64,000 nucleotides of DNA. Source: Polynucleobacter duraquae (GTDB lineage: Bacteria; Pseudomonadota; Gammaproteobacteria; Burkholderiales; Burkholderiaceae). Each line of letters starts with the position of its first letter. The first letter of the stretch is position 1. Both the position numbers and the translations under genes were made by a program. Positions 46,697 through 59,571 of this stretch are shown piece by piece. Below the pieces are notes generated by a model, which was not told where the DNA came from, did not search any database, and was given only the letters and a program-made list of their open reading frames with translations. The stretch is taken from contig NZ_CP007501.1 of the NCBI RefSeq assembly GCF_000973625.1, forward strand, positions 1,302,001 to 1,366,000, read 5' to 3'.

Positions 46697-48304
46697 TCAT
46701 TCCCACTCGATAGTTGCTGGTGGTTTTCCGCTGATATCGTAGACCACACGATTAATGCCACGCACTTCATTAATGATGCGGTTCGATACTTTACCAAGCA
46801 GATCATGTGGCAAGTGGGCCCAGTGCGCAGTCATAAAGTCTTGTGTTTGCACTGCTCTGAGAGCAACAACATATTCGTAGGTTCTACCGTCACCCATGAC
46901 ACCCACCGATTTCACCGGCAAGAACACAGCGAAGGCTTGGCTAGTGAGTTCATACCAAGATTTTTGAGTAGCTTCATCGATCGTATTGCGTAACTCTTCA
47001 ATGAAAATAGCGTCAGCACATTGCAAAAGCCTTGCAAACTCAGCTTTGACTTCACCTAAGATACGAACACCAAGACCGGGTCCTGGGAATGGATGGCGAT
47101 AGACCATCTCACGGGGTAAACCTAAAGCAACCCCGAGCTCACGCACTTCATCTTTAAACAATTCGCGTAATGGCTCAAGCAGCTTGAGATGCATATCTTC
47201 TGGCAAGCCGCCTACATTGTGATGACTCTTAATCGTATGCGCGCCCTTCTTACCTTTACCGGCAGACTCAATGACGTCCGGGTAAATCGTTCCTTGAGCA
47301 AGCCACTTGGCATTTTCGATCTTGCCAGACTCAGCCTGGAAAATCTCTACGAATTCTTTACCGATGATCTTGCGCTTGGCTTCAGGATCTGCAACACCAG
47401 CAAGCTCGGACATAAATTTCTCTTTGGCATCGACGCGAATCACTTTGACACCAAGATTGCGGGCAAACATTTCCATCACCATGTCGCCCTCGTTTAAGCG
47501 AAGCAAGCCATGATCGACAAATACGCAAGTGAGCTGCTCTCCAATCGCACGATGAATTAATGCTGCTGCAACACTAGAGTCAACGCCACCAGATAAACCA
47601 AGAATTACTTCCTCATCGCCAACTTGCTTGCGAATATGCTCAACCGCTTCGCTAATGTAGTCGCCCATGACCCAGTCAGCCTTGCACTGGCAGATCTCAT
47701 GCACAAAGCGAGCCAAGATAGCTTCGCCTTGCAAGGTGTGCGTTACTTCGGGATGGAATTGGAATGCATAGAAACGACGCTCTTCATCAGCCATACCTGC
47801 AATCGGGCAGGACTCTGTTGAAGCCATGAGCTTGAAAGCTGGAGGCATTGTAGTTACGGAGTCACCATGACTCATCCATACCTTCAGAATGCCGTGGCCT
47901 TCACTAGTAGAAAAGTCCTGGATACCTTTTAACAAATTGGTATGGCCATGGGCACGTACTTCTGAATAACCAAACTCACGGGCTTTACCAAGAGATTCAG
48001 CGGAAGCAACCGCTCCACCCAATTGGGTTGCCATGGTTTGCATGCCGTAGCAAATACCTAAAACAGGAACGCCCAGTTCAAAAACGATTTGCGGTGCACG
48101 AGGGCTACCCTCTTCTGTTACCGAGCTTGGTCCACCAGAAAGAATGATGCCTTTACCGCCCTGCTCTTGAATAAACTTACGAATGAATTCTGGATCGCAA
48201 TCATAGGGGTGGATTTCAGAATAGACGCGCGCATCACGCACACGCCGAGCAATCAATTGGGTGACTTGTGAACCAAAGTCAAGAATCAGTATTTTGTCGT
48301 GCAC
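46697..48304 (-). CDS. guaA: GMP synthase (glutamine-hydrolysing)
   Basis: A 535-residue enzyme converting XMP to GMP. Class I amidotransferase domain at the N-terminus (nucleophile Cys85 in GICYGMQTM), ATP-pyrophosphatase domain (LSGGVDSS at about 239), and the dimerisation domain ending [17 protein letters not shown]. The 3' end is a known insertion hotspot for genomic islands and the gene is intact here, while displaced copies of its last codons lie at 44885 and 43736. It follows guaB by 36 bases. Confidence 0.98.
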   Translation of the reverse strand: MHDKILILDFGSQVTQLIARRVRDARVYSEIHPYDCDPEFIRKFIQEQGGKGIILSGGPSSVTEEGSPRAPQIVFELGVPVLGICYGMQTMATQLGGAVASAESLGKAREFGYSEVRAHGHTNLLKGIQDFSTSEGHGILKVWMSHGDSVTTMPPAFKLMASTESCPIAGMADEERRFYAFQFHPEVTHTLQGEAILARFVHEICQCKADWVMGDYISEAVEHIRKQVGDEEVILGLSGGVDSSVAAALIHRAIGEQLTCVFVDHGLLRLNEGDMVMEMFARNLGVKVIRVDAKEKFMSELAGVADPEAKRKIIGKEFVEIFQAESGKIENAKWLAQGTIYPDVIESAGKGKKGAHTIKSHHNVGGLPEDMHLKLLEPLRELFKDEVRELGVALGLPREMVYRHPFPGPGLGVRILGEVKAEFARLLQCADAIFIEELRNTIDEATQKSWYELTSQAFAVFLPVKSVGVMGDGRTYEYVVALRAVQTQDFMTAHWAHLPHDLLGKVSNRIINEVRGINRVVYDISGKPPATIEWE

Positions 48305-48340
48305 GAAAGGATTACCTTAAATTCAGCCTGCTGTTACTTC

Positions 48341-49816
<1,476 letters not shown>

Positions 49817-49833
49817 CTAGTCGCAAAAACCGA

Positions 49834-50184
49834 TTATAGCCTCCTAGCCTTTCTTTTAGCTGCGGCAGCCTGGAATTTGGCATCTTGATTCTGATTAGCC
49901 TTCTTACGACGGACAGCCTTGGGGTCAACTAGGAGTGGCGAATACAGCTCCAAACGATCGCCCTCGTAAATAGGGCTACCCCAATCCTTGCGCTTACCAA
50001 AGACGCCAAAACAGCCTTTTCTGGCCAAGGCGGAATCATTAGGGCCTTGGGCAATTCCAGCCTTAATGAGGGCAAGTCCTACGGTGGGAGTCTCGGAGGG
50101 CGATAAGTGCAGCGTGAAAGGGCTTAACTCAGGCTCACCCAAGCGGGCATCACAAATCAGAATCTCCATAGACTGACTAGCCAT
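49834..50184 (-). CDS. rnfH: RnfH-family ubiquitin-like protein
   Basis: A 116-residue protein with the RnfH fold: MEILICDARLGEP, then TVGLALIKAGI, KRKDWGSPIYEGDRLELYSPL-like region (shown KDWGSPIYEGDRLELYSPL) and a Lys/Arg-rich tail. The frame is open further upstream, but that part is the shadow of ratA. ATG at 50184 overlaps the ratA stop by 8 bases; ATG at 50169 is an alternative. RnfH is commonly adjacent to ratA; its molecular role is unclear. Confidence 0.88.
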   Translation of the reverse strand: MASQSMEILICDARLGEPELSPFTLHLSPSETPTVGLALIKAGIAQGPNDSALARKGCFGVFGKRKDWGSPIYEGDRLELYSPLLVDPKAVRRKKANQNQDAKFQAAAAKRKARRL

Positions 50185-50608
50185 AGAGGTCTTCAGCTCG
50201 CTTGACAAAGCAGTCCACAAAGGTACCCGCAATATGCCCGAATACTGGGCCAATGATCTTATCCAGGATGACGCTCTTAAACTCCCAGTGGAGCTTAAAC
50301 TCCACCTTACAGGCATCATCCTTAAGGGGGATAAAGTTCCACTTCCCAGAAAAGTGCTTGAATGGGCCATCCACAAAGACCATATCAATGCTTTCGGGGC
50401 GACGATTGGTGTTTCGGGTATGAAAATACTGATTAATGCCCTTAAAGTGGATATTGATTTTGGCATCCAAAACAGTCTCGGATTGCTCAAAAATTTCCAC
50501 TCCACCGCACCAAGGCAAGAACTCTGGGTAGCGCGCAACATCAGTTACCAAACCATACATACGGTCCGCGGATTGGCCAATTAAAACGGTCTTGTTGACG
50601 TCTGCCAT
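50177..50608 (-). CDS. ratA: RatA/Coq10-like START-domain protein
   Basis: A 143-residue START-domain (polyketide cyclase-like) protein, beginning MADVNKTVLIGQSADRMYGLV and ending VKRAEDLYG. Family members are called ribosome-association toxins (RatA) in Escherichia coli or ubiquinone-binding Coq10 homologues. It is divergent from smpB with only 26 bases between, the usual arrangement, and overlaps rnfH. A toxin role is not shown here. Confidence 0.92.
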   Translation of the reverse strand: MADVNKTVLIGQSADRMYGLVTDVARYPEFLPWCGGVEIFEQSETVLDAKINIHFKGINQYFHTRNTNRRPESIDMVFVDGPFKHFSGKWNFIPLKDDACKVEFKLHWEFKSVILDKIIGPVFGHIAGTFVDCFVKRAEDLYG

Positions 50609-50634
50609 AATCGATCTTGAGAAGCTAAATAAAT

Positions 50635-51087
50635 ATGAGTATCGTCGATAACAAAAAAGCCTTCTTCGATTATTTTATCGAGGAACGGTTCGAGGCAGGG
50701 CTGGTTCTGGAAGGCTGGGAAGTAAAAGCCATTCGCGCCGGTCGCGTGCACGTCAAAGAAGCGTATGTTGTCATCCGTCAGGCGGAGCTGTTCCTGATCG
50801 GCTGCCACATTACCCCCCTGCTATCAGCTTCCACTCATATAGTCCCAGACAGTACCCGCACCCGTAAACTCCTTCTCAATGCCATTGAGATCAAAAAACT
50901 CATCGGCAAAGTGGAGCAAAAAGGCTACACTTTGGTCCCATTGAACCTGCATTTCTCAAAAGGGAATGTGAAGTGTGAGATTGGGCTTGCCCGCGGCAAG
51001 AAACAGCATGACAAACGAGCTGCTACCAAAGAGCGTGAATGGGAAGTTCAAAAGGGTCGTATTGCTCGGGGCGATCTCAACGCTTAA
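50635..51087 (+). CDS. smpB: SsrA-binding protein SmpB
   Basis: A 150-residue partner of tmRNA in ribosome rescue. The core shows [40 protein letters not shown] and the basic C-terminal tail [19 protein letters not shown], all typical. It is transcribed divergently from ratA and ends before a strong terminator shared with ppsA. Confidence 0.97.
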   Translation: MSIVDNKKAFFDYFIEERFEAGLVLEGWEVKAIRAGRVHVKEAYVVIRQAELFLIGCHITPLLSASTHIVPDSTRTRKLLLNAIEIKKLIGKVEQKGYTLVPLNLHFSKGNVKCEIGLARGKKQHDKRAATKEREWEVQKGRIARGDLNA

Positions 51088-51168
51088 TTTTCTACGGCAA
51101 TAAGGATCTATATATGCACCAATAAAGTGCATCATACAAGTAATGTGAAAGGTTCAGCGAAAAATAAA

Positions 51169-51198
51169 ATGCCTAGATTTGTATCTAGGCATTTTTTT
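51169..51198. terminator. Bidirectional-looking terminator between smpB and ppsA
   Basis: ATGCCTAGAT (51169-51178) pairs with ATCTAGGCAT (51183-51192) around a 4-base loop and is followed by a run of T to 51198 on the plus strand, with an A-rich stretch on the other side. It closes smpB and could also serve the convergent ppsA. Confidence 0.88.
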
Positions 51199-51227
51199 CA
51201 TCTCGCTAGTGATTAGCCGGTTGGGAG

Positions 51228-53630
51228 TTAAGCTTCCTTCTTGCCCAACATCTCCCAGGTAGCCACTACGCTATCCGGATTGAGTGAGATCGAAGTAATG
51301 CCCTTAGCAACCAACCAACGTGCAAAGTCTGGGTGGTCTGAAGGACCTTGACCGCAAATACCGACATACTTGTTTTGCTTGAGGCAGGCCTCAATAGAGC
51401 GAGCAATCATGAACTCTACAGCAGGGTCGCGCTCATCAAAGTCAATTGCCAACAACTCCATACCGGAGTCACGATCTAGACCCAAGGTTAACTGAGTCAT
51501 ATCGTTTGAGCCGATTGAGAAACCATCGAAATGCTCAAGGAATTGGTCAGCCAAGATCGCATTAGAAGGAATCTCGCACATCATGATCAAGCGCAGGCCA
51601 TTCTCACCACGCTTAAGACCTAACTTCGCCATCATGTCGATGACACGCTCAGCTTGTTTGATGGTGCGGACAAAGGGCACCATGATCTCGACGTTATCTA
51701 GGCCCATATCTTCACGAACGCGCTTCATTGCAGCACACTCCAAAGCAAAGGCTTCACCGAAATCGGCTGATACGTAGCGGGATGCACCACGGAAACCAAG
51801 CATTGGATTCTCTTCGTCCGGCTCATAGCGTGAACCGCCAATGAGCTTCTTGTACTCGTTTGACTTAAAGTCAGACAAACGCACGATCACGGGCTTTGGA
51901 TAAAAAGCAGCAGCAATCGTTGCTACACCCTCAACCAATTTATCTTCATAGAACTGGCGTGGACTTGCATAGCCACGAGCAACACTCTCTACTGCGCGCT
52001 TGAGATCAGGGTCAATGTTTGGGTACTCCAACACAGCGCGGGGATGAACACCAATGTAGTTGTTGATGATGAACTCGAGGCGAGCCAGACCAACGCCGGC
52101 ATTGGGGATTTGGCAGAAATCAAAGGCCAACTGAGGATTACCGATATTCATGGTGATCTTGACTGGGATCTCTGGCAATACGCCACGAGAAACTTCAGTC
52201 ACTTCAGTTTCAATCAAGCCATCATAAATATGACCTTCATCACCTTCCGCACAAGAGACAGTCACCATCATGCCGTCTTGCAAATGCTCAGTCGCATCAC
52301 CGCAGCCTACTACCGCAGGAACACCTAATTCACGAGCAATAATCGCAGCGTGACAAGTACGACCTCCACGGTTAGTGACGATCGCAGAAGCGCGCTTCAT
52401 CACTGGCTCCCAGTTGGGATCAGTCATGTCGGCAACTAATACATCACCAGGCTGCACACGATCCATCTCACTTGGGTCACGAATAATACGAACCGGGCCT
52501 GCGCCAATCTTTTGACCAATTGCACGACCCTTGGCCAGCACCTTTGAACTACCTTTTAACTTGTAGCGCATCTCTACCTGACCGGCAACTTGGCTCTTCA
52601 CTGTCTCTGGGCGAGCTTGCAGAATGTAGATACGGCCATCCTGACCATCTTTACCCCACTCGATATCCATTGGACGGCCGTAATGCTTTTCAATGATGAC
52701 TGCGTATTTTGCTAATTCGGTGATGTCAGCATCTTCTAATGAAAAACGATTACGCTTTTCAGGAGCAACATCCACAGTCATTACCTTCTCAGCAGAGCCC
52801 GCTGGGGCAAATTGCATTTGAATCAACTTGGAGCCTAAAGAGCGACGAATAATCGCCTTCTTATCTTTTGCCAAGGTAGTTTTGAATACATAGAACTCAT
52901 CTGGGTTCACTGCGCCCTGAACTACTGTCTCGCCTAAGCCATAGCTGGAGGTGATGAACACCACATCTTCAAAGCCAGACTCTGTGTCCAAGGTAAACAT
53001 CACACCAGCAGCACCTAAGTCAGAGCGCACCATACGCTGGATACCAGCTGATAGCGCTACTTCAGCGTGGGCAAAACCCTTGTGAACGCGATAAGAAATC
53101 GCACGGTCGTTATATAAAGAGGCAAATACTTCGCGAATCTTCTTCAGAACATCATCAATACCTTCAATGTTCAAGAAAGTTTCTTGCTGCCCTGCAAATG
53201 AAGCATCAGGCAAGTCTTCTGCAGTTGCCGAAGAGCGAACGGCGAATGAGCCCTTGCCAGAGTCATCCAATGTTTTAAATGCGATACGAATCTCTTCATC
53301 AAGACGCGCCTGAAATGGGGCAGTCTCAATCCAACCGCGAATTTCTTTTCCAGCTTCAGCCAGAGCACGAACATCATCAATGTTCAGATTTTCCAAACGC
53401 TGTTGAATGCGCTCGGTCAAGTTGTTGTGTTCCAAGAAATCACGGAACGCCAGGGAGGTAGTTGCAAAACCAGTAGGCACACGTACACCCGTGGAGGACA
53501 ACTGAGAAATCATTTCACCAAGCGAGGCATTTTTACCGCCGACTGACTCAACATCGGTCATCCGGAGTTGCTCAAAAGGCAAAACATAGGCATTTGCTAC
53601 ATCGTTACTTTGTTGCTGTTGGTTGGACAT
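51228..53630 (-). CDS. ppsA: Phosphoenolpyruvate synthase
   Basis: An 800-residue enzyme making PEP from pyruvate and ATP. ATP-grasp-like part at the N-terminus ([35 protein letters not shown]), phospho-histidine domain ([20 protein letters not shown], about 425), and C-terminal PEP-binding barrel ending [18 protein letters not shown]. The normal N-terminus begins at MSNQQQQSN (53630); the open frame upstream overlaps the divergent regulatory gene. The adjacent kinase/phosphorylase controls it. Confidence 0.97.
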   Translation of the reverse strand: MSNQQQQSNDVANAYVLPFEQLRMTDVESVGGKNASLGEMISQLSSTGVRVPTGFATTSLAFRDFLEHNNLTERIQQRLENLNIDDVRALAEAGKEIRGWIETAPFQARLDEEIRIAFKTLDDSGKGSFAVRSSATAEDLPDASFAGQQETFLNIEGIDDVLKKIREVFASLYNDRAISYRVHKGFAHAEVALSAGIQRMVRSDLGAAGVMFTLDTESGFEDVVFITSSYGLGETVVQGAVNPDEFYVFKTTLAKDKKAIIRRSLGSKLIQMQFAPAGSAEKVMTVDVAPEKRNRFSLEDADITELAKYAVIIEKHYGRPMDIEWGKDGQDGRIYILQARPETVKSQVAGQVEMRYKLKGSSKVLAKGRAIGQKIGAGPVRIIRDPSEMDRVQPGDVLVADMTDPNWEPVMKRASAIVTNRGGRTCHAAIIARELGVPAVVGCGDATEHLQDGMMVTVSCAEGDEGHIYDGLIETEVTEVSRGVLPEIPVKITMNIGNPQLAFDFCQIPNAGVGLARLEFIINNYIGVHPRAVLEYPNIDPDLKRAVESVARGYASPRQFYEDKLVEGVATIAAAFYPKPVIVRLSDFKSNEYKKLIGGSRYEPDEENPMLGFRGASRYVSADFGEAFALECAAMKRVREDMGLDNVEIMVPFVRTIKQAERVIDMMAKLGLKRGENGLRLIMMCEIPSNAILADQFLEHFDGFSIGSNDMTQLTLGLDRDSGMELLAIDFDERDPAVEFMIARSIEACLKQNKYVGICGQGPSDHPDFARWLVAKGITSISLNPDSVVATWEMLGKKEA

Positions 53631-53736
53631 AAAGTACTCTCTAAGGATAAGGAAACTGGTCGAGCGGCCGGATAAAATACGGCATACTTCATCAACTGCA
53701 TATTGTAGTGCTGACCAAGACCTCCAGGCCAATCTC

Positions 53737-54564
53737 ATGTCTACCCAAGCGCGTATTGTTTTTATTGTTTCTGATGGCACCGGCATTACCGCCGAGAACT
53801 TCAGCCAATCGATTTTGGCCCAATTTGAGGCCACTTTTAAGCATATTCGGGTACCTTTTGTGGATAGCCCTGAAAAAGCCCACGATGCAGTCTCTAGCAT
53901 CAATCAGGCAGCCTCCAAATATGAAGTCCAGCCGATTGTTTTCACTACTTTGGTGAATCCCGAATTGAATACCATTGTTGGTAAAGCCAATGGCCTGATT
54001 TTGGATATGTTCCAGACCTTTGTGGCTCCCTTGGAGCAGGCTCTCGGGGTTAAATCAACCCATGCTATGAACCGCCTGCATCACAATGCGGATACTGAGG
54101 CCTACAAAAACCGGATTGAGGCCATCAACTATTCCTTGGCCCACGATGACGGCCAATCTAATAAAAATCTAGCTGAGGCTGATGTCATTCTGGTGGGTAT
54201 ATCGCGGGTGGGCAAAACACCAACTAGTCTCTACTTAGCAATGCAATATGGTATGAAGGCAGCAAACTACCCTCTGATTCCAGAAGATTTTGAGCGTGGG
54301 CAGTTACCCAAAGATTTAATTCCGTATCGCAGTAAGATTTTTGGCTTGATGATTGATGCTGAACGCTTGTCAGAGATTCGTAATGAGCGACGTCCAGGCA
54401 GCAATTACGCTAAGCTAGAAAACTGCCGCTACGAAATCAATGAAGCCACCGCCATGATGAAAAAGGAATCCATTCCTTGGGTGACTACGACTAGTAAATC
54501 AATTGAGGAGATTGCAACTACCGTCTTACAATCCATGAAGTCAGATAAAACAATTTTAGGTTAG
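53737..54564 (+). CDS. ppsR: PEP synthase regulatory protein (bifunctional kinase/pyrophosphorylase)
   Basis: A 275-residue DUF299-family enzyme that phosphorylates PEP synthase on threonine with ADP and removes it with phosphate. The P-loop-like [11 protein letters not shown] is clear, and the N-terminus reads [24 protein letters not shown] at 53737 gives the family start. It is divergent from ppsA. This PpsR is unrelated to the photosynthesis repressor PpsR at 6237; only the name coincides. Confidence 0.95.
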   Translation: MSTQARIVFIVSDGTGITAENFSQSILAQFEATFKHIRVPFVDSPEKAHDAVSSINQAASKYEVQPIVFTTLVNPELNTIVGKANGLILDMFQTFVAPLEQALGVKSTHAMNRLHHNADTEAYKNRIEAINYSLAHDDGQSNKNLAEADVILVGISRVGKTPTSLYLAMQYGMKAANYPLIPEDFERGQLPKDLIPYRSKIFGLMIDAERLSEIRNERRPGSNYAKLENCRYEINEATAMMKKESIPWVTTTSKSIEEIATTVLQSMKSDKTILG

Positions 54565-54578
54565 CACATTAACGCGTG

Positions 54579-55403
54579 TTAATTGCGGCGAATTCGTACC
54601 GTTTCAAATAGACAGATTGCCGCTGCTGTAGAAACATTGAGCGATTCGACTCTTGGATCAATCAGAATGGAGACGCCTTTGGCTTGAGCCATCAAATCCT
54701 CAGAGACACCCTGGCCCTCACTTCCCATTACCCAAGCAACCGGATGAATCAATACCTTGGGCATATTAAATAGATCGAGCTCGCCATCGGCAGTAGCGGC
54801 TAACAAAGGCGCAGTGACTGCACTGAGCACTTGCTGAGATGACCAGCCTTCATAAAGATCGAGCAAGCGATGGGCGCCCATGCCAGCCCGCAATACTTTA
54901 CTTGACCATAGGTGGGCACAACCGGATATTGCAATTACCTGAGTAAAGCCTGCTGCCGCGGCAGTGCGCAAAATAGAACCCACATTCCCAGCATCCTGAA
55001 TACGATCCAAAATAATGACATCTCCCTCAAGCGTAGCAACTGACTTTTGGGGGTTCAATGCAGATGGCGGAAGGTCCAGCAAGCCAGCAAGCTGTGGCGC
55101 ATTGACCAGATCACTAAGCAAATCCCATAAGCCTTTATCCAATTGATAGACTCGTGTCTCTGGACAGATCTCTACATGGTCATATACAGCCTGAGCAATT
55201 TCTGGGTTTTGCAAACCCAACTCGGAGGTAATCAATATCTTGAGTGCTGGATCACCTACCCAAGTTTGTACTAAATGAATACCTTCCAACAAAGCTTGGC
55301 CGCAAGCAAATCTCGCCTTTTGTCCTTTTGGCCCAGTAGCCTGCAATTGACGAATCTCCTTAAACAAGGAATTGTCTTTTGAGCTGATAAATTCAATTTT
55401 CAT
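54579..55403 (-). CDS. TrmH/SpoU-family RNA 2'-O-methyltransferase
   Basis: A 274-residue SPOUT enzyme with an N-terminal substrate-binding part and the three motifs of the family: DAGNVGSILRTAAAAGF, VMGSEGQGVS and ESLNVSTAAAICLFE. The RNA target (23S rRNA or tRNA) cannot be assigned from sequence. It lies 8 bases after rnhB and is the last gene of the lpx block. Confidence 0.9.
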   Translation of the reverse strand: MKIEFISSKDNSLFKEIRQLQATGPKGQKARFACGQALLEGIHLVQTWVGDPALKILITSELGLQNPEIAQAVYDHVEICPETRVYQLDKGLWDLLSDLVNAPQLAGLLDLPPSALNPQKSVATLEGDVIILDRIQDAGNVGSILRTAAAAGFTQVIAISGCAHLWSSKVLRAGMGAHRLLDLYEGWSSQQVLSAVTAPLLAATADGELDLFNMPKVLIHPVAWVMGSEGQGVSEDLMAQAKGVSILIDPRVESLNVSTAAAICLFETVRIRRN

Positions 55404-55411
55404 AGTTGGGA

Positions 55412-56005
55412 TTATCGACTATGCAGCGCCAATACATTGCGCACGGGAGAAAAGCTACGGCGGTGTTGATCGCATGCGCCGTATTCCTTTAGTGCAGCGA
55501 AATGGACTTCAGTTGGATATCCCATATGCTGAGCAAAGCCATATTGGGGATGCAGTTCATGCAAGGCCATCATTTGACGATCACGTGTGACCTTTGCCAA
55601 GATAGAGGCGGCTGAGATTGCTGGCTCTTTAGTATCGCCCTTGATGATAGCCTCGGCTGAGATGGGAAGCTCGGGACAGCGGTTGCCATCAATCAAAGCT
55701 TTATCTGGCCAGCCGCCTAAACGTGTGCTGAGATCTTCAATGGCACGGCGCATGGCCAACATCGTCGCTTGCAAAATATTGATCTCATCAATCTCGGCTG
55801 GGCTCGCCTCGCCAATGCCCCAGGCTTTGGCCTTCAGCAAAATTTGCTCAAATAAAAACTCACGCCTTGCTGCAGATAACTTTTTGGAATCTTTTAAACC
55901 AGCAATAGGATTCTCAGGATCGAGCACGACAGCACCAGCAACCACCGATCCCGCCAGTGGACCACGACCCGCCTCATCAACGCCACATACCCAAATCAGG
56001 CTCAC
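55412..56005 (-). CDS. rnhB: Ribonuclease HII
   Basis: A 197-residue RNase HII that cuts RNA in RNA-DNA hybrids, including single ribonucleotides. The motif [11 protein letters not shown] holds the first catalytic Asp and Glu; [10 protein letters not shown] and [18 protein letters not shown] carry the others. The start overlaps the lpxB stop by four bases. Normal length. Confidence 0.96.
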   Translation of the reverse strand: MSLIWVCGVDEAGRGPLAGSVVAGAVVLDPENPIAGLKDSKKLSAARREFLFEQILLKAKAWGIGEASPAEIDEINILQATMLAMRRAIEDLSTRLGGWPDKALIDGNRCPELPISAEAIIKGDTKEPAISAASILAKVTRDRQMMALHELHPQYGFAQHMGYPTEVHFAALKEYGACDQHRRSFSPVRNVLALHSR

Positions 56006-57204
56006 ACAGTAGTCCGATGTTTTGTGGCGGCAATGGTTTGCGCGACGGCCTGTGCAACCAATAAACCAGTTGGTCTACGTAAGGTCTCATGCATTGCTGC
56101 AAAACGGGTTTTCAGTTGAGCAACCTTACTTGGGTTGTTTAACCAGGCTAACAAGGCATCGGCCAATTTATTCGGAGTAGCGTCATCTTGTAGAAGTTCA
56201 GGAACAACAAACTCACCGCACAGAATGTTGGGCAAACCAACATACGGTAGATAGCCCTGTCGCTTCATAATCTGCGCAGTCAACCAAGGTACTTTATAAG
56301 AAATCACCATCGGCTTTTTCCAGAGCGCTGCCTGTAATGTCGCTGTACCACTAGCAATCAGTACAACATCGGCAGCCTCAAGTACTACATCGGCCTCACC
56401 ATCAATCAGATGAATATGAAGGTCAGGATTATTATCAAGCATATTTTTAAGCAATGCTTCTAGCGGTTCACGCAGGCGTGGTGTTGCCACTGGGATTACA
56501 AAATGGAGAGGCTGTGCTGACATGCGCTTTGCAAGCTCTACTATCGCCTCAAAAAAGACTGGCGCAATCAGTTCAATCTCGGAACCGCGACTGCCTGGCA
56601 GTACAGAGATAAGCACTCCGCTTAATGTATTACTTGGTAGATTTAAGATTTCTTCTATTCTTTGCTTAGCACTTGCTGGATTTGGCTCTAGAGGTATTTC
56701 ACTAGCAAGGGGGTGTCCGACATAAGTTGCGCTAATACCTGCACGCTCATAAATCTCCGTCTCAAACGGGAAGATGCAGAGCATGCGTTCAACTGCCTGC
56801 TTAATTTTGGTAATGCGCCCTGCTCTCCAGGCCCAAATCGATGGGGAAACAAAATGCAGAGTCGGAATACCTACCTTGCGCAAAGCCAACTCAACACCTA
56901 AATTGAAATCTGGTGCATCAATACCAAGATACACATCCGGGCGGCCTTCGCCCGAGAGATTGGCAATCAATTCTTTGCGCAACTTCAGAATGGCAGGTAA
57001 CTGTTTAATTGCCTCAACGTAACCACGGACACTCAATGTCTCCATTGGCCAATCTGAGCGCAGGCCCTCGGCCTGCATGCGAGGACCACCAATACCATAG
57101 ACCTCCAGATTAGAGGTGTCGGGAATCTGCTTTAGTGCACTCAATACTGGCGCTGCCAGCAAGTCACCCGAAGGCTCTCCGGCAACACAAGCAAGTTTAG
57201 ACAC
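56002..57204 (-). CDS. lpxB: Lipid-A-disaccharide synthase
   Basis: A glycosyltransferase of about 400 residues joining lipid X and UDP-diacylglucosamine. The N-terminus [18 protein letters not shown], the middle [12 protein letters not shown] and [13 protein letters not shown], and the late [24 protein letters not shown] ([15 protein letters not shown]) match LpxB. GTG at 57204 has AAGG upstream and does not overlap lpxA; an ATG at 57255 is open but overlaps lpxA by 40 bases. Confidence 0.96.
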   Translation of the reverse strand: MSKLACVAGEPSGDLLAAPVLSALKQIPDTSNLEVYGIGGPRMQAEGLRSDWPMETLSVRGYVEAIKQLPAILKLRKELIANLSGEGRPDVYLGIDAPDFNLGVELALRKVGIPTLHFVSPSIWAWRAGRITKIKQAVERMLCIFPFETEIYERAGISATYVGHPLASEIPLEPNPASAKQRIEEILNLPSNTLSGVLISVLPGSRGSEIELIAPVFFEAIVELAKRMSAQPLHFVIPVATPRLREPLEALLKNMLDNNPDLHIHLIDGEADVVLEAADVVLIASGTATLQAALWKKPMVISYKVPWLTAQIMKRQGYLPYVGLPNILCGEFVVPELLQDDATPNKLADALLAWLNNPSKVAQLKTRFAAMHETLRRPTGLLVAQAVAQTIAATKHRTTV

Positions 57205-57214
57205 TAGACCTTCT

Positions 57215-58012
57215 CTATCGAATAATGCCGCGCGTAGAGGCGGCAATAAAGTCATGGAACTCGGTCAGCTTTTCTGCAGTTTGGGCATCGGATGCACTAG
57301 CGAGAACCATCTTCTGAATCTCCACCTTAGCTTCTTCAAAGCTGAGACCATCTTTATAGAGAACCTTATATGCCTGACGTAGTGCAGATATCGTTTCGCT
57401 AGAGAAGCCACGACGTTTCAGACCCTCCACATTAATGCCATGAGGAGAGGCTTTATCTCCAGCTGCAATGACAAACGGTGGAATATCTTGAACTAATGCA
57501 GAAGCACCACCCAACATAGCATGTTGGCCGATACGAACAAATTGATGCACGCCAGACATACCACCCATGATCGCCCAATCACTCACTTTTACGTGACCAG
57601 CAATTTGTGCATTACTCGAAAAAATCGTGTGGTCACCAATTTGGCAGTCATGTGCAATGTGTACATAAGCCATGATCCAGTTATTATCACCAATTCTAGT
57701 GATACCCTCATCCTGCGATGTACCAGTATGAATGGTCGTGAACTCACGAATGGTGTTGCGATCTCCAATAATCAACTGGGTAGGTTCGCCACGGTATTTC
57801 ATATCCTGGGGAGCACCACCAATAGCGGCAAAGTGAGCAAAGTTGTTTTCTTTGCCGATCGTGGTGTAACCCTCGATCACAGTGTGGGAACCAATCTTGC
57901 AAGCAGCACCAATTTTGACGTTAGGTCCAATGACGGAATACGGACCAATCTCTACGTCGCTGGCGATCTCCGCTTTACTATCAACTACAGCAGATGCATG
58001 AATCCGAGTCAT
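57215..58012 (-). CDS. lpxA: UDP-N-acetylglucosamine acyltransferase
   Basis: A 265-residue left-handed beta-helix acyltransferase, the first lipid A enzyme. Hexapeptide repeats run from [20 protein letters not shown] to about residue 190; the catalytic His is in the conserved [19 protein letters not shown] stretch. ATG at 58012 overlaps the fabZ stop by one base (TAATG). A longer upstream frame overlaps fabZ and is discarded. Confidence 0.97.
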   Translation of the reverse strand: MTRIHASAVVDSKAEIASDVEIGPYSVIGPNVKIGAACKIGSHTVIEGYTTIGKENNFAHFAAIGGAPQDMKYRGEPTQLIIGDRNTIREFTTIHTGTSQDEGITRIGDNNWIMAYVHIAHDCQIGDHTIFSSNAQIAGHVKVSDWAIMGGMSGVHQFVRIGQHAMLGGASALVQDIPPFVIAAGDKASPHGINVEGLKRRGFSSETISALRQAYKVLYKDGLSFEEAKVEIQKMVLASASDAQTAEKLTEFHDFIAASTRGIIR

Positions 58013-58461
58013 TACGCACCTTTCGTACGAACGGCACAAGTGATATTCGCTTCAGCGGCTAACTCACCATCCACCGTAGCTTGCACTTGGAACTTATAGA
58101 TACCAGCACGCTCGCGCTCTAACTTAGCCGTCATGATCAATTGATCGCCAGGCAATACAGGCTTCTTAAAGCGCGCACCATCAATACCAGCGAAGTAATA
58201 AACCGCGTTCTCTTCACGCACTTCGGAGAAGGTTAAGAGTGCTGCTGTTTGGGCAAGCGCTTCAATAATTAAGACCCCCGGCATTACCGGAAAATCTGGG
58301 AAGTGACCCTGAAAGAAGGGCTCATTCATAGTGACATTTTTTAGCGCGGTAATGCTTTGACGAGGCTCAATCTCTAATACCCGATCAACCAATAGAAATG
58401 GATAACGGTGTGGCAGTAACTTCAAAATTTGATTGATATCGATAGCGATAGGTTTGCTCAT
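58012..58461 (-). CDS. fabZ: 3-hydroxyacyl-ACP dehydratase FabZ
   Basis: A 149-residue hot-dog fold dehydratase of fatty acid synthesis. Catalytic His and the helix are in [20 protein letters not shown]. It lies between lpxD (49 bases) and lpxA (overlap) as in most proteobacteria, balancing fatty acid and lipid A synthesis. Confidence 0.97.
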   Translation of the reverse strand: MSKPIAIDINQILKLLPHRYPFLLVDRVLEIEPRQSITALKNVTMNEPFFQGHFPDFPVMPGVLIIEALAQTAALLTFSEVREENAVYYFAGIDGARFKKPVLPGDQLIMTAKLERERAGIYKFQVQATVDGELAAEANITCAVRTKGA

Positions 58462-58510
58462 GTATTTACCTGCTGAATAAAATTTTTAGATTTTGTAAGA
58501 TGGTGATGAT

Positions 58511-59566
58511 TTATTTGGATTTATCTAATAAACGTAAGCGTTGACGGATTTTATCGAGGCCTCGCAGAATAGCTGCATTTTTCTCCCAGGCACTATGAAG
58601 CATTGAGGGATACACGCCCGTGTAATGCTGCCCTGGCTCAGTAATTGAACGAATAATTGAGGTATTACCCGACACGGTTGTTCTATCTGCAATCGTGAGG
58701 TGGCCGGCAAAATTCGCCGCGCCACCAATAATGCAAAAGTTACCAATCTTGGTACTCCCAGAAATGGCAGCGCAACCAGCAATCACACAGCAATTACCTA
58801 TTACTACGTTATGCGCAATTTGAACTTGGTTATCAATCTTGGTGCCATCACCGATGATGGTGTCACTCATAGCGCCACGATCGATTGTGCTTGACGCGCC
58901 CACCTCCACATCATTGCCGATGACAACAGCACCCGTTTGTGGGATCTTGACCCACTCAGCGCCCGTAGCGGAAAAATCAGGGGCAAAACCAAAACCATCT
59001 GCGCCAATAACCGCCCCACTATGAATAATGCAGCGCTCACCAAGCTTGGTTTCTGAATAAATGGAAACATTGGGATAAATCAAGGTATCACTGCCAATAT
59101 TGGAATTTCTAGCAACAGAAGTAATTCCCAGCAAGACAACTCGCTCACCTAATTTAACGCCAGGGCCGATTTGTACAAATGGTCCGATATGACATGTTGC
59201 TGGAATACTCACGCTAGGATCAATGGCGGCACTGGGATGCACTCCAGGTGTATAAATGGGTGCAGAAGCTTTAGCAAAGTGCTGCGCCATTCTGGCAAAA
59301 GTGGCGTAGGGATTTTTAGAGACAAAAAATACTCGTCCTACCGTATTGCTTCCAGGGCTCGCCTGGAGAAAATCTAAATCCGCCTGACTGACAATCAAAC
59401 CACCTGCAGCGCTATCACCAGCTTGTTGGCGATACAGCGGATTTGAAAGAAAGGAGATTTGACTTGCTTGAGCTCTCTCGAGAGGAGCAAGACCTTGAAG
59501 CGAGAGGAGGCCATCCCCAACCAAGCTTACTTGAAACTGTTCGGCCAGCTCGATGGCGGTGGGCAT
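58511..59566 (-). CDS. lpxD: UDP-3-O-(3-hydroxymyristoyl)glucosamine N-acyltransferase
   Basis: A 351-residue acyltransferase: N-terminal uridine-binding domain ([20 protein letters not shown]) and a left-handed beta-helix of hexapeptide repeats ([20 protein letters not shown]), with the catalytic-His region [14 protein letters not shown]. It follows skp by 5 bases. Confidence 0.97.
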   Translation of the reverse strand: MPTAIELAEQFQVSLVGDGLLSLQGLAPLERAQASQISFLSNPLYRQQAGDSAAGGLIVSQADLDFLQASPGSNTVGRVFFVSKNPYATFARMAQHFAKASAPIYTPGVHPSAAIDPSVSIPATCHIGPFVQIGPGVKLGERVVLLGITSVARNSNIGSDTLIYPNVSIYSETKLGERCIIHSGAVIGADGFGFAPDFSATGAEWVKIPQTGAVVIGNDVEVGASSTIDRGAMSDTIIGDGTKIDNQVQIAHNVVIGNCCVIAGCAAISGSTKIGNFCIIGGAANFAGHLTIADRTTVSGNTSIIRSITEPGQHYTGVYPSMLHSAWEKNAAILRGLDKIRQRLRLLDKSK

Positions 59567-59571
59567 AAAAC

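Noticed and set aside
50185..50541. Long open frame upstream of rnfH on the minus strand
   Set aside because: It is the shifted-frame shadow of ratA; homology to RnfH begins only at about 50184.
53631..53903. N-terminal extension of ppsA by 91 codons
   Set aside because: It overlaps the divergent regulatory gene and has no similarity to PEP synthase; the normal start is MSNQQQ at 53630.
55372..57382. Several open frames on the plus strand opposite rnhB-lpxB-lpxA
   Set aside because: They are mirror frames of well-recognised genes and carry no ribosome binding sites or domain signals.
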